Assembly (NCBI RefSeq): GCF_023008245.1
Contig: NZ_CP090145.1
Coordinates: forward strand, 992,001 to 1,056,000
Source of the DNA: Flavobacterium sediminilitoris
GTDB taxonomy: Bacteria; Bacteroidota; Bacteroidia; Flavobacteriales; Flavobacteriaceae
DNA length: 64,000 nucleotides
Reading direction: 5' to 3'
The position numbers were made by a program, and so were the translations under genes. The notes under the pieces are model-generated. The model did no database searches and was not told the origin of the DNA. It was given only the letters and a program-made list of their open reading frames with translations. Shown piece by piece: positions 10,181-19,309 of the stretch. Positions within the stretch are counted from its first letter, which is position 1. Every line of letters begins with the position of its first letter.

Positions 10181-10324
10181 TTCTTTATATATAGATTAAA
10201 AAACAAAGATGAAAGATACAAGACTTTCACTTTGTGTTAATTTTAGTTTTGACAAAGATAAAGCTGAAATTTGGTTTTAAATAATTTCTATTATCTTTAT
10301 TCTTTAATCTATTTTCTTTTTAGA

Positions 10325-10858
10325 ATGAGTTTTATTGATATTATTTTTACTGTTTTATTGTGTTATGCTTTATATAAAGGGATTAAAAATGGCCTTTTTG
10401 TAGAGCTCGCTTCTTTGATTGCTTTAGTTACTGGAATATTTGCTGCTATTAAGTTTTCTTATTTAGTAAAAAATATTTTAGAAACCAAGGTAAGTTGGGA
10501 TCCTAAATATATTGAAATAACCGCTTTTGCTTTAACTTTTATCTTAGTTGTAGCACTAATTCATCTTTCTGCAAAGTTATTGACTAAAATAGCCGATTTT
10601 GCTTATCTAGGTTGGATTAATAAATTAGCAGGAGCTTTTTTTAGTGCTTTAAAAACCCTTTTATTGTTAAGTATTGTAATTTTATTATTTGAAAAAATCA
10701 ACATTAATAATACATTGGTAAAACAAGAAACGTTAGATAAATCTATTTTTTATAATCCTACAAAAGAAATCTCTGCTTTTTTATATCCAAAGATAGAGGA
10801 ATGGTATACTGATTTAAGTTCAAAGTCGAAAGTTGAAAACACAGAAGAAAACAATTAA
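10325..10858 (+). CDS. CvpA family membrane protein
   Basis: The start was placed at 10325 (MSFIDIIFTVLLCYALYKGI), which gives 177 residues and the usual CvpA beginning, rather than at the upstream in-frame codon. Four hydrophobic helices lie near residues 4-20, 25-45, 65-85 and 105-125, with the KGIKNGLFVEL segment after helix 1. A hydrophilic tail ends in KVENTEENN. CvpA proteins are inner-membrane proteins linked in enterobacteria to colicin V export and envelope stress; the molecular role is not settled. The gene stands alone and converges on the 10878 gene with a 19-bp gap. Confidence 0.88.
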   Translation: MSFIDIIFTVLLCYALYKGIKNGLFVELASLIALVTGIFAAIKFSYLVKNILETKVSWDPKYIEITAFALTFILVVALIHLSAKLLTKIADFAYLGWINKLAGAFFSALKTLLLLSIVILLFEKININNTLVKQETLDKSIFYNPTKEISAFLYPKIEEWYTDLSSKSKVENTEENN

Positions 10859-10877
10859 TTTTCTTATTATTATAAAA

Positions 10878-12248
10878 TCAACTTCCACAACCTCCACAAC
10901 CTCCTCCGCAAGAGCTTCCACAACTTGAACCACAAGAACTTCCACAGCTAGAGCCACAACCAAAATTATTATTATTTCCAGAATATGTTTGAACAATAGG
11001 CATAAATGAAACAGATAACAAAGCTGTTCCAATTATAAAATAGTTCCATTCCCAGTTATTATAATTTGATTTATTTAAAGGAATAATCCTTTCCTTAAAA
11101 TAATTTACAATTATTTTATTTATAGCTTTTTTAGAAAATGATCTTAAAAAGTATAATGCAAAAAACAAAAAAATTGCATTTAATATAACTATATAAATGA
11201 CTTCTTTCCCTCTAATAAAACCAATGAATACTCTTGTTAATCCAAAAACCATTATACTAGAAAGGGCAATAAGATTAACTTTATATAAATCAAGTACTAT
11301 TTTTGAATTTACAAACGTTTTTGTTATTGATGAAGCAGCTCTTGAAGCTTTATTAATAATGGGTTTATCAATCAACGTTTCTAAGAGTTCTTTATAAGAC
11401 ATGGTTTGTTTTCCTTTAAAGCAATCTAATACAGATTTAAAAATAGGGTTTGAATTATCTATGTTTGCGTTAATCAATTTAATGCTATCTTTAGTTTCTA
11501 CTTTCAAATTTTTATTAACTACCAAATAGTTTACATAACCATGAACAATCATTTTTAATTGACCTGATTCAATGTAAATTAATTCACTTGGTGTTAAATT
11601 TTTCAATATTACATTTGGTGTATCACTCAATTTACGATACAACTTATCCGTATTATAAAAATGTAGCCCTAAAAATGTAGCAACACTTACTAAAATAAAA
11701 AACAACACAAAATAAGGATTATCGATAGACACGTATAAATCGTAAAGGAATAAACGAAACAATAGTACAAATATTAACACTAAGGGAATTGACAAAGAGG
11801 AATAAAAAGTAATATCTCGTTTTGATTTTTCAATTTCTAAAGCTTCAACAAAGGTATTATATTCCCAAAATTCTTTAGGCTGATCTCCAAAAACACTCTC
11901 ATATAATTCTTTAGTGCGTTTTTTAGCAGCCAAGAATTTATCTATTTCTTCTCTATTATGAGTGGAAGGAATGTGTTCAATTTTTTTACCTAGGATATCT
12001 CCAAACTCTTTATAAGATTGAGTAAAAATCAAATGTTGATGCCAAACAATATCTACAATTTCTGAAGGAGAAACCATTTGATTAGAAGTAGCAGCCAAAT
12101 ACATGAATTTCTTATATTCTTCAATAGCTTTTTGAGTGAAAAATGTTGTCCATTCATTTTCGTAAGCCAAACGAGTAGAAAAACCATATTCTGAAAGAGG
12201 AAAATCGAAATCGAATTTTTTAATTTCTTCCCAAAGTGCTATATTCAT
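10878..12248 (-). CDS. TIGR04222-like membrane protein with Cys/Gly-rich tail
   Basis: This is a 456-residue protein. The N-terminal soluble part (about 1-145) holds PSEIVDIVWHQHLIFTQSY, the WHQH motif seen in glycine-rich-domain proteins. Two transmembrane helices follow near 150-195, then a central soluble segment and three to four more helices between about 310 and 420. The last 30 residues are almost only Gly, Ser and Cys (GCGSSCGSSCGSSCGSSCGG). This layout matches the uncharacterised TIGR04222 membrane proteins, which also end in a Gly/Cys tract. The tail could bind metal, be lipidated or be a sorting signal, but none of this is shown. It lies downstream of batE on the same strand. Confidence 0.75.
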   Translation of the reverse strand: MNIALWEEIKKFDFDFPLSEYGFSTRLAYENEWTTFFTQKAIEEYKKFMYLAATSNQMVSPSEIVDIVWHQHLIFTQSYKEFGDILGKKIEHIPSTHNREEIDKFLAAKKRTKELYESVFGDQPKEFWEYNTFVEALEIEKSKRDITFYSSLSIPLVLIFVLLFRLFLYDLYVSIDNPYFVLFFILVSVATFLGLHFYNTDKLYRKLSDTPNVILKNLTPSELIYIESGQLKMIVHGYVNYLVVNKNLKVETKDSIKLINANIDNSNPIFKSVLDCFKGKQTMSYKELLETLIDKPIINKASRAASSITKTFVNSKIVLDLYKVNLIALSSIMVFGLTRVFIGFIRGKEVIYIVILNAIFLFFALYFLRSFSKKAINKIIVNYFKERIIPLNKSNYNNWEWNYFIIGTALLSVSFMPIVQTYSGNNNNFGCGSSCGSSCGSSCGSSCGGGCGGCGS

Positions 12249-12288
12249 GTAAATCTATTTTCAATAGACTCAAAAATAGAAAATAATC

Positions 12289-13050
12289 CTAATCCTTCAA
12301 TTCTTTAATCGCTTCTTTTTTTATCCAACCTTCTGTTTTGTCTGTTAATTCAATTCGTTTCCAATTGTCTAAGGTTTCTTTCACATAAACTTTTGTTCCT
12401 TCATGAAGTGTGAATACGTTTTCTGAACTATTTTTTGGTTCTGATTTTACATTTACAACTTCTTCAAAAATAATTGCTGGTCTAATGATTTTTGTAAATC
12501 GTTTTTGCAAGAAAGCAGATGTTATGGAAAATAATAGTAATCCTAAACATACAAACATTCCAAGAAAAAATATTCTCTTAATCATTGTTGTTGAAGAAAA
12601 ATAATATCCTAGAAACGAGATTAAGAATAATACTGATAGGCTAATTGAAATCCATGCCCAAATGTCATAATGAAACCATAATGTAACTTTATATACAAAA
12701 TTTGAAAAACCAACGCTTGGTATTACTTTTATGTCATCAATTGCAGTTTTTTGAGCAAAAGACAAGTTTGTTTTAACACTTTCATCGTCTGGATTTAAAA
12801 GTAATGATTTTTCAAAATTATAAATTGATGGTGCTATTTCTCCTAACTTATAATAGCAATTTCCTAAATTAAAATATAATTCTGCTGATTCTACCTTGTT
12901 TTTTGTTAAAATGTTTTCATATTTCTTTATAGCTTCTGCATAATTTTCTTTTCTATAAAGCTCATTCGCAAGGTCAAACTGCTTTTTTACTTCTTCTTGA
13001 GCAAAAAGGAGATTGGATAATAAAATAATAATATAAACTATCTTTTTCAT
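12289..13050 (-). CDS. batE: BatE, TPR and SH3 domain protein
   Basis: This 253-residue protein starts with a signal peptide (MKKIVYIIILLSNLLFAQ) and has tetratricopeptide repeats at about 20-95 (AELYFNLGNCYYKLGEIAPS). Two transmembrane helices follow near 130-155 and 160-182, and a C-terminal bacterial SH3 domain (about 195-250) contains VNVKSEPKNSSENVFTLHEG. This is the BatE layout of the Bacteroides aerotolerance operon, whose products form an inner-membrane complex implicated in oxidative or envelope stress tolerance. The gene is last in the operon, with 3 bp between it and batD. Confidence 0.92.
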   Translation of the reverse strand: MKKIVYIIILLSNLLFAQEEVKKQFDLANELYRKENYAEAIKKYENILTKNKVESAELYFNLGNCYYKLGEIAPSIYNFEKSLLLNPDDESVKTNLSFAQKTAIDDIKVIPSVGFSNFVYKVTLWFHYDIWAWISISLSVLFLISFLGYYFSSTTMIKRIFFLGMFVCLGLLLFSITSAFLQKRFTKIIRPAIIFEEVVNVKSEPKNSSENVFTLHEGTKVYVKETLDNWKRIELTDKTEGWIKKEAIKELKD

Positions 13051-13053
13051 CTT

Positions 13054-14835
13054 TTATGATAATTGCTTTTCTAAATCAGAGATTACTAATACTGCTTTTT
13101 CAAAATCTTGTTGCATTGTAACATTTGAAGAAGGTGCGTAGCGTGCAAATTCACAATCATTCATTAATGCAATAAATTGACTTATTGTTTCGTTACTTGC
13201 TGCTTTATTTTCTAATAATTCTTGAATGTTTTCTTTACTCATTTCCGATGTTTCAATGTGTAATTTTGCCTTCAAGAAATTATGCAATGCTTTTTCCATA
13301 GCCATATAAAATGGCACTTTATTTCCTTTTTGTTTTTTAGCTTCTGAAAGGTATTTTTTTGCTAGTCTATTATTTCTTCTTATTTTATTTCCAAATTCAT
13401 CTGCGTCAATTGCTTCTTTTTTCTTTCTAACCAAAATTATTATTGGCACTATTAAAAAAGGTGCAAATAAAAGAGCGTAAAATAGTTTTGTTCCTAAAAA
13501 ATCTTTTTTGCTAACTTCTGCAAATTCTGATTTCAGCTTTATAAATTGGAAATTTATACTTTTTACAACTTTTTGTTTGCTTGTATCTGTTGGATTATTT
13601 TGAGTAGATGTAAAATTTGGATTATCCAATACGTTAATTGTAACTTCTTCGGAAGTAACTGTTTTATATGAATTTGTTTTTAAATCAAAATATGAAAATT
13701 CAATTGGTTTTATTGTGTATTTTCCTTTAAATTGAGGAATAATTGTATAATTATCAGAGATACTTCCATTCATTCCTGAAAGTGGAACATTTACTTGCTC
13801 TTTATGTTCTGGATCAAACACTTCAAAAACACTAGGAAACTCTGGTTTTGGTAAGTTAAATAATTTTAAATTTCCATTACCTGATACGCTTATTTCTAAA
13901 TTTAATGATTCTCCGCTTTTTAATTCTTCTTTTGATGGTTTTACTGAAAAATCAAATTTTCCAACAGCACCTGTGAAACTAAGAGGTTTTCCTTCTTCTG
14001 GAAATCCTTTAACTTTTATTTTCTTTACACCTGTGGAAACATTTTTAGTAGTTGGAACGTAAATAGAACGTACAAAAGAGCCTATTTGTTCTCTTTTTGG
14101 CACGTTTACTTCTAATGAAATGGTTAATGGTTCTATTTCTTTATCTCCTTGTTCTAAAGGATATAAAACTGCTCTTTTTAGAACAATCATTCCATATTGT
14201 TGTCCATTATAAGTAACTAATTCTGGCTGTAAATCTTTAACTTCAATATTTTGACTCCAAAATCCTTTATATTTTGGTGATTCTCTTTCTTCAAAGTTAC
14301 GCAATCTGAAATTTGGATCGAAATATAGCTTATAAACGATTGTGACAGGCTCGTTTATATAAGGATTAGATTTTGAAACTTCAGACACAAGATGAATTCC
14401 TTCTCCTGCTATATAATCAGGGCTATTTGGATCTTTAGGAACTTCTCGTGCTTCGGTTATTGTAAATGTTATCGGATTTGATTTAAATATTTTTCCTTCA
14501 TATTCTATTGAGGCTGGAGCAATTGTAAATTTTCCTTGATTTAATGGTGTTAAATAGTAAATTATTTGTGTTTGTATAACTCGTCTTGTTACAGCTTGTC
14601 CATTAGTAATCACGATAGATGTTTCTCCTCCTTTATTGATTATAGGTCCTTGTGCTCTAAAATTTTCGAAAGAAGGTGGAACAAAATTATCTCCTTCGTT
14701 ATTTATTGAAAATATTATACGAATCTTTTCGTTTAAGGCATAAGATGTTTTATGAGAACTAGCTTCAAACTTAACTTCTTGAGAAAGAAGCATTGTTTGA
14801 ATAAAAAGTACGATTATTACAAAAAGGTTTTTCAT
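13054..14835 (-). CDS. batD: BatD, oxygen-tolerance family protein
   Basis: The start at 14835 (MKNLFVIIVLFIQTMLLSQE) gives a clean signal peptide and lies one base after the batC stop. The alternative start 18 bp upstream would overlap batC. The 593-residue product has a large periplasmic region of Ig-like beta domains (SSHKTSYALNEKIRIIFSIN, then SNPYINEPVTIVYKLYFDP), a transmembrane helix near 460-480 (LFYALLFAPFLIVPIIILV) and a cytoplasmic helical tail. It matches the BatD/oxygen tolerance family. It is part of the Bat membrane complex with the BatA and BatB von Willebrand factor A proteins. Confidence 0.93.
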   Translation of the reverse strand: MKNLFVIIVLFIQTMLLSQEVKFEASSHKTSYALNEKIRIIFSINNEGDNFVPPSFENFRAQGPIINKGGETSIVITNGQAVTRRVIQTQIIYYLTPLNQGKFTIAPASIEYEGKIFKSNPITFTITEAREVPKDPNSPDYIAGEGIHLVSEVSKSNPYINEPVTIVYKLYFDPNFRLRNFEERESPKYKGFWSQNIEVKDLQPELVTYNGQQYGMIVLKRAVLYPLEQGDKEIEPLTISLEVNVPKREQIGSFVRSIYVPTTKNVSTGVKKIKVKGFPEEGKPLSFTGAVGKFDFSVKPSKEELKSGESLNLEISVSGNGNLKLFNLPKPEFPSVFEVFDPEHKEQVNVPLSGMNGSISDNYTIIPQFKGKYTIKPIEFSYFDLKTNSYKTVTSEEVTINVLDNPNFTSTQNNPTDTSKQKVVKSINFQFIKLKSEFAEVSKKDFLGTKLFYALLFAPFLIVPIIILVRKKKEAIDADEFGNKIRRNNRLAKKYLSEAKKQKGNKVPFYMAMEKALHNFLKAKLHIETSEMSKENIQELLENKAASNETISQFIALMNDCEFARYAPSSNVTMQQDFEKAVLVISDLEKQLS

Positions 14836-14836
14836 C

Positions 14837-15634
14837 TTACCAATCTTTTTCATTTGTTGATGGTCTGGCTTTTACTTTTTTTGCATTTAACTTGTCCTGA
14901 ATTTTTTTCTCAGCATTATCAACCGCATTAAGTAGGTTTTCTATTTGCTGTTTATTTACTCCAGATGGTTTAGGGTTTCCGTTTTGGTCTTCTTTTTTAT
15001 CGCCATCTTGTTTATCATTCTTATCGTCTCCTTCTTTTTTCTTATCGTCTTTATCTCCTTTATCAGAATCTTTTTTGTCTTTGTCTTTCCCGTTATCTTC
15101 TTTGTCTTTTTTATCCTGATTATTTCCTTTATCTTCTTTTTTGTCTTTATCTTGTTGATTCTGATCTTTGTCCTTATCTTTATTTTTATCGTTCTTTTTA
15201 GGTGGATTTTCTTTTTGTTTTTTCTTTGCTAAAGCATAGTTATAACGTGTTTCTTCATCATTAGGATTATTTCGTAAAGCATTTTTATAAGCTTCAGCAG
15301 CAGCAGCATAGTTTTCTTCTAACATAAAAGTATTCCCCAGATTATGAAATGCTTTGTGTTTTTCTTCTTTAGTTTTTGAAGTTTCAATAGCATTTAAGTA
15401 TTTATACTTTGCCTCACTTGGTTGATTTTGTCTATAAATACTGTTTCCTAAATTATAATTTGCTACTGCTTTTTTTTCTTCATTATTTGATTGAGAAACT
15501 CTAAAGTTACTCTCAGCTTTTGTATAACTTTTCCCATCAAATGATTCTGTTCCATTAAATAAGTTTTTGTCTTTATTCTGACCAAAAAACAAAGTTGATG
15601 TAAATAAAACTATTGTTATAATTATCCTTTTCAT
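14837..15634 (-). CDS. batC: BatC, TPR protein with Lys/Asp-rich tract
   Basis: The start at 15634 (MKRIIITIVLFTSTLFFGQ) gives a signal peptide directly after the batB stop (one base between). The product of about 265 residues has TPR units between about 25 and 135 (VANYNLGNSIYRQNQPSEAK, HKAFHNLGNTFMLEENYAAA). A highly charged low-complexity segment of K, D, E, Q and N (about 140-215) follows, then a short C-terminal helix. Periplasmic BatC is expected to serve as a protein-binding scaffold in the Bat complex. The charged tract produces long antisense open frames that are not genes. Confidence 0.9.
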   Translation of the reverse strand: MKRIIITIVLFTSTLFFGQNKDKNLFNGTESFDGKSYTKAESNFRVSQSNNEEKKAVANYNLGNSIYRQNQPSEAKYKYLNAIETSKTKEEKHKAFHNLGNTFMLEENYAAAAEAYKNALRNNPNDEETRYNYALAKKKQKENPPKKNDKNKDKDKDQNQQDKDKKEDKGNNQDKKDKEDNGKDKDKKDSDKGDKDDKKKEGDDKNDKQDGDKKEDQNGNPKPSGVNKQQIENLLNAVDNAEKKIQDKLNAKKVKARPSTNEKDW

Positions 15635-15635
15635 A

Positions 15636-16673
15636 TTACCTTTCATTAAATAAATTTAATCTTTGCAACCATGATGTTTTTCTTTCTAAAAAGAAAATAT
15701 CTAGAAACAATAAGAAAAATGCAATTCCAATAAACCATTGATATTGTGTTTGATACTCTGCTATTTCTTGCGATTCAAATTCTGTTTTTTCAATATTATC
15801 TAATACATTTTTAACCTGTTCTACTACTTGTTTTGTATTACTATTTTCTATATAAACTGCATTAGTATTTTTTGCAATGTTTTCTAATATTGTTGGATTT
15901 AGTTTTGTAATAACTACTTCCCCATTATTATCTTTTTTATATTCTGCTATAACTCCATTATCTGCTTTTATTGGAATTGTACCTCCATTAACTGTTCCAA
16001 CTCCTATTGTTATAATTTTAATTCCTTTTTCTTTAGCAATTTCACTTGCTTCATTTGCTCCATCTCCATGATCTTCTCCATCAGAAACTAATATAATTAA
16101 TTTACTAGTATCAACAGCATCAAAGTATGTTGTTGCTAAATTAATTGCATCGTTCAATGCTGTTCCTTGAGACGATAACATATTAGTATTCATATTTTGA
16201 AGATACATTTTAGCTATGCTATAATCGGTAGTCATTGGTAAAACAGGATATGCACTTCCCGCATAACCTACAATTCCAATTCTATCGTTACCAAGACTAT
16301 TAATTATTTGACTAATTAATTGTTTTGATTTTTCTAATCTACTTGGGGCTATATCTTCTGATAGCATACTTTTAGAAATATCTAGAGCGAAAACAATATC
16401 AATTCCTTGTCTTTTGACTGTTTCCATTTTAGTTCCAATTTTTGGATTAACCAAAGCCAAAATAAGTCCTGTTAGCGCTAAAAGTATGGTTACAAATTTT
16501 AAAACAGGTTTAAAACGAGATTTTGTTGGGCTTAATTGCTTTATTAATTCTAAATCTCCAAATTCTTTTTGCTTTTTCTTTTTCCAATATACCTGAAACA
16601 AGAACAATGCTATTAATAATGGAATCAATAACAACAAGTATAACAATATAGGTTCTTCTAACTTATGATACAT
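15636..16673 (-). CDS. batB: BatB, VWA domain membrane protein
   Basis: This 345-residue inner-membrane protein has transmembrane helices near 10-28 and 58-77, then a von Willebrand factor A domain (about 85-290). Its metal-ion-dependent adhesion site is DISKSMLSEDIAPSRLE (DxSxS), followed by the conserved GIVGYAGSAYPVLPMTTDY and a third MIDAS Asp in ILVSDGEDHG. A C-terminal transmembrane helix lies near 310-330. It pairs with BatA, and the two genes are 11 bp apart in the same operon. Confidence 0.93.
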   Translation of the reverse strand: MYHKLEEPILLYLLLLIPLLIALFLFQVYWKKKKQKEFGDLELIKQLSPTKSRFKPVLKFVTILLALTGLILALVNPKIGTKMETVKRQGIDIVFALDISKSMLSEDIAPSRLEKSKQLISQIINSLGNDRIGIVGYAGSAYPVLPMTTDYSIAKMYLQNMNTNMLSSQGTALNDAINLATTYFDAVDTSKLIILVSDGEDHGDGANEASEIAKEKGIKIITIGVGTVNGGTIPIKADNGVIAEYKKDNNGEVVITKLNPTILENIAKNTNAVYIENSNTKQVVEQVKNVLDNIEKTEFESQEIAEYQTQYQWFIGIAFFLLFLDIFFLERKTSWLQRLNLFNER

Positions 16674-16684
16674 TTTTATTTTTT

Positions 16685-17689
16685 TTAAACAAATCCTCTA
16701 AAAACAGTGTTTCGTAAGATAATCTCAATTAATAATAATCCGAAAGCAAACCAAATAAAAGGTTTGAATTTTTCATCATAATTAAAGTATTTTTTTTCCT
16801 CTACTTCGGTTGTTTCTAGTTTATTGATTTCAGAATAAATTTCTTCTAATTTTTTATTACTTGTGGCTCTAAAATACTTTCCATCAGTTGTTTTTGCAAT
16901 TTCTTTCATTAGTCCTTCATCAATTTCTACTTGCATATTTCTAAATAAAAATCGTCCATTTGCATCTTTTGCGTAAGGAAAAGGAGCCATTCCGTTTGTG
17001 CCAATACCTATTGTATATACTTTTATTCCATATTGCTTTGCTATATCGGCTGCCATTCTTGGATCTATTGTTCCTGAATTATTAACTCCGTCTGTTAAAA
17101 GAATAATAATTCTACTTTTTGCTTTACTATCTTTTAATCTATTAATTGCTGTTGCTAATCCTACGCCAATTCCTGTTCCATCTGCAATAATAGAATCGTC
17201 ATATTCTACTGTTTTTAATGATTGCAAAACAACTGTTTTGTCTGAAGTTACAGGTGTTCTGGTATAGCTTTCTCCTGCATAAACAACTAATCCAATTCTA
17301 TCATTAACCCTATCTTCAATAAATGTTGATGCTACTCTTTTTAACGCATCAAGTCTATTTGGCTTTAAGTCTTTTGCCAACATACTTCCCGAAACATCAA
17401 GAGCCATTACAATATCAATTCCTCTCGTTGTTCTTGATTTTGCTGTTACATCTACACTTCTTGGTCTTGCTAAAGCAACTATAATTGTTGACAGCCCTAA
17501 TATTCTTAATACAAAAAGCAATGGTTTTAATCTTGAAAGTAGTGTTCTATTATTCTTAAATGGTGCTAACGTACTCATTTTAATAGTAGCTGTTTGCTTT
17601 TTTTTAGAATATATAAACCAACCTATTGCTAATGGTAATAGCAAAAACAGCCAAAAAAACTCAGGATGTAAGAATGTTACATTTTTCAT
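16685..17689 (-). CDS. batA: BatA, VWA domain membrane protein
   Basis: This 334-residue protein has a transmembrane helix near 10-28, another near 58-78 and a VWA domain (about 85-290) with MIDAS residues DVSGSMLAKDLKPNRLDALK, a conserved VVYAGESYTRTPVTSDKT segment and ILLTDGVNNSG. A C-terminal transmembrane helix (FIWFAFGLLLIEIIL) closes it. The gene order and the intact DxSxS motif identify it as BatA. Its start overlaps the upstream gene stop by 4 bp (ATGA type), suggesting translational coupling. Confidence 0.93.
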   Translation of the reverse strand: MKNVTFLHPEFFWLFLLLPLAIGWFIYSKKKQTATIKMSTLAPFKNNRTLLSRLKPLLFVLRILGLSTIIVALARPRSVDVTAKSRTTRGIDIVMALDVSGSMLAKDLKPNRLDALKRVASTFIEDRVNDRIGLVVYAGESYTRTPVTSDKTVVLQSLKTVEYDDSIIADGTGIGVGLATAINRLKDSKAKSRIIILLTDGVNNSGTIDPRMAADIAKQYGIKVYTIGIGTNGMAPFPYAKDANGRFLFRNMQVEIDEGLMKEIAKTTDGKYFRATSNKKLEEIYSEINKLETTEVEEKKYFNYDEKFKPFIWFAFGLLLIEIILRNTVFRGFV

Positions 17690-19308
17690 TTTTCTGTAGT
17701 TTTTCTAAGTTCAACTGAATTTATTACTCTTTCCATAATTTGTTGTGCATATTCATCATCATTTTTATAGATTAGTAAAAGTTCTTGTGATCCTCCTGGT
17801 TGTGAAAAAACTAATACTTCATAATTCATTTGTTGATCTTCTTTTTCTATAAGATTCATTGCAGTAAATGTACCATATGCTTTTTTACCTGTTAACCCTT
17901 TAGCATCTTCATAATCTTCATTCTTAACGGTAATGTTTTTTGCACCTAACAATTCCATTTGTTTTAATTTAACCTCAACAATTCTATCTAAATCTACTGA
18001 AGTAGTATCTTTAAATGCAGTTGTTGCTAATGCAATAGAAAAATTATCTAATAAACTTCCATAAGTAAAGTTTGCAATAGCTTTCACATGTGAAGGAAGG
18101 TTATTTTGGATACGTTCATCATTAATTCGGTTTAAAACTTTTGGTGTTGAAATTATAATTGCTGGATCTCCATATTCAGAAGTTACCCATTCTTCATTTA
18201 ACAATGATTTTGCATTATGCCCAAGCCAATTTTCTCTTACGTAATCTGTTCCTTTTGTTATACCTATAAAAACCGCTCCTAATAGCAACAAAAACAAAAC
18301 TAAGGATATTGGAATAAATAATCGTTTTAGCTTTTGAGAATGTTCTTTTTTTCGTTTTAATTCTTCTGTAAATAAATTTTCTGTTTCTTCTTCAGTTCTT
18401 GGAATTGCTTTATCTAATGACATTAAGAAAGCATCAACCATTTTTTTATCATTCTCAATTTCAAAATCCAATGGTTTTGATTTAGCAAATTTTACTAAAT
18501 CAGCATTAGACATTACTCTTTTAAATTTATCTAAAATATCTTGACTTAATTTAATTTTTCTCCTTTTAACAGTGTTTTTAAGTGTTTCAAATAATTCATT
18601 TGAGGTACTTTCCATTGCTGGAATTTCAACAGCTTCTTCAAGGTAATATCTGGTAATGTCTGTCAATTCTGAATAATATGCTTTCGTTTCTCCTTTTTGC
18701 CACAATTCTTTTCCTTCTAAACTTTGTAATTGTGCTAGTGCTTTTTCTATAGGTGAAGCGTAAAGAATAGCTTCTTCCTCATTTTTTTTTACTTGTTTCT
18801 TCTTAATTAATAAATATGCAATATATCCTATAGCAAGTATTAATATAATTCCAAATATAACATATAACCAAAAATAATCTGTTGGTTTATCAACATGTAT
18901 AATTGACTTAATATCATACATTTGTTGCTTTGTTGTATCTACTACTACATTATTAACAACTATAGCAAAAGAATCTGTACGTGTTGTTTTATTATTAATA
19001 ATAACTTGAAGTGGTGGAATTACATATCGACCAGAATCGAATTGAGTTAATCCATATTTTTTTATTAATTCAAGCTTATCGTTGTTTTTAATTGAATCTA
19101 CAGGATATGACTCTAAAACTTCCAATTGTCCAAAAAATGGACTTTCTGGAAAGACTACTTTATCATTTTTAGAAACATTCGCTTTTATTGTTAAATTAAA
19201 TTGTGATCCAATCTTAATTTGAGTAGAATCGACTGTTGACTGTATCGATTGCGAAAAAGCAAACGAACTAATTAATAGATAAAAAATTATATTTATTTTT
19301 TTCAACAT
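17686..19308 (-). CDS. BatD-like/DUF4381-like membrane protein of the bat operon
   Basis: This 540-residue protein has a signal peptide (MLKKINIIFYLLISSFAFSQ). A periplasmic beta-rich domain follows (about 20-140, STVDSTQIKIGSQFNLTI, similar in style to BatD), then a transmembrane helix near 148-168 and a helical cytoplasmic part with the DUF4381-type segment ETKAYYSELTDITRYYLEEA. A second transmembrane helix lies near 330-355 and is followed by another soluble domain of about 180 residues. A gene of this kind commonly sits between the DUF58 and batA genes in Bacteroidetes. Its exact role is unknown. It overlaps batA by 4 bp and follows the DUF58 gene by 1 bp. Confidence 0.82.
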   Translation of the reverse strand: MLKKINIIFYLLISSFAFSQSIQSTVDSTQIKIGSQFNLTIKANVSKNDKVVFPESPFFGQLEVLESYPVDSIKNNDKLELIKKYGLTQFDSGRYVIPPLQVIINNKTTRTDSFAIVVNNVVVDTTKQQMYDIKSIIHVDKPTDYFWLYVIFGIILILAIGYIAYLLIKKKQVKKNEEEAILYASPIEKALAQLQSLEGKELWQKGETKAYYSELTDITRYYLEEAVEIPAMESTSNELFETLKNTVKRRKIKLSQDILDKFKRVMSNADLVKFAKSKPLDFEIENDKKMVDAFLMSLDKAIPRTEEETENLFTEELKRKKEHSQKLKRLFIPISLVLFLLLLGAVFIGITKGTDYVRENWLGHNAKSLLNEEWVTSEYGDPAIIISTPKVLNRINDERIQNNLPSHVKAIANFTYGSLLDNFSIALATTAFKDTTSVDLDRIVEVKLKQMELLGAKNITVKNEDYEDAKGLTGKKAYGTFTAMNLIEKEDQQMNYEVLVFSQPGGSQELLLIYKNDDEYAQQIMERVINSVELRKTTEK

Positions 19309-19309
19309 C

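Noticed and set aside
10820..11032. Minus-strand 70-residue frame at the end of the Cys/Gly-tail gene
   Set aside because: It is the same repeat read in another frame (VVEALAEEVVEVVEV), fully inside the real gene and without a credible start.
14945..15232. Long plus-strand open frame opposite batC
   Set aside because: It is the antisense of the Lys/Asp-rich tract of batC. Its product is only Phe, Ile, Val and Leu, as expected from reading AAA/GAT/GAA codons backwards.
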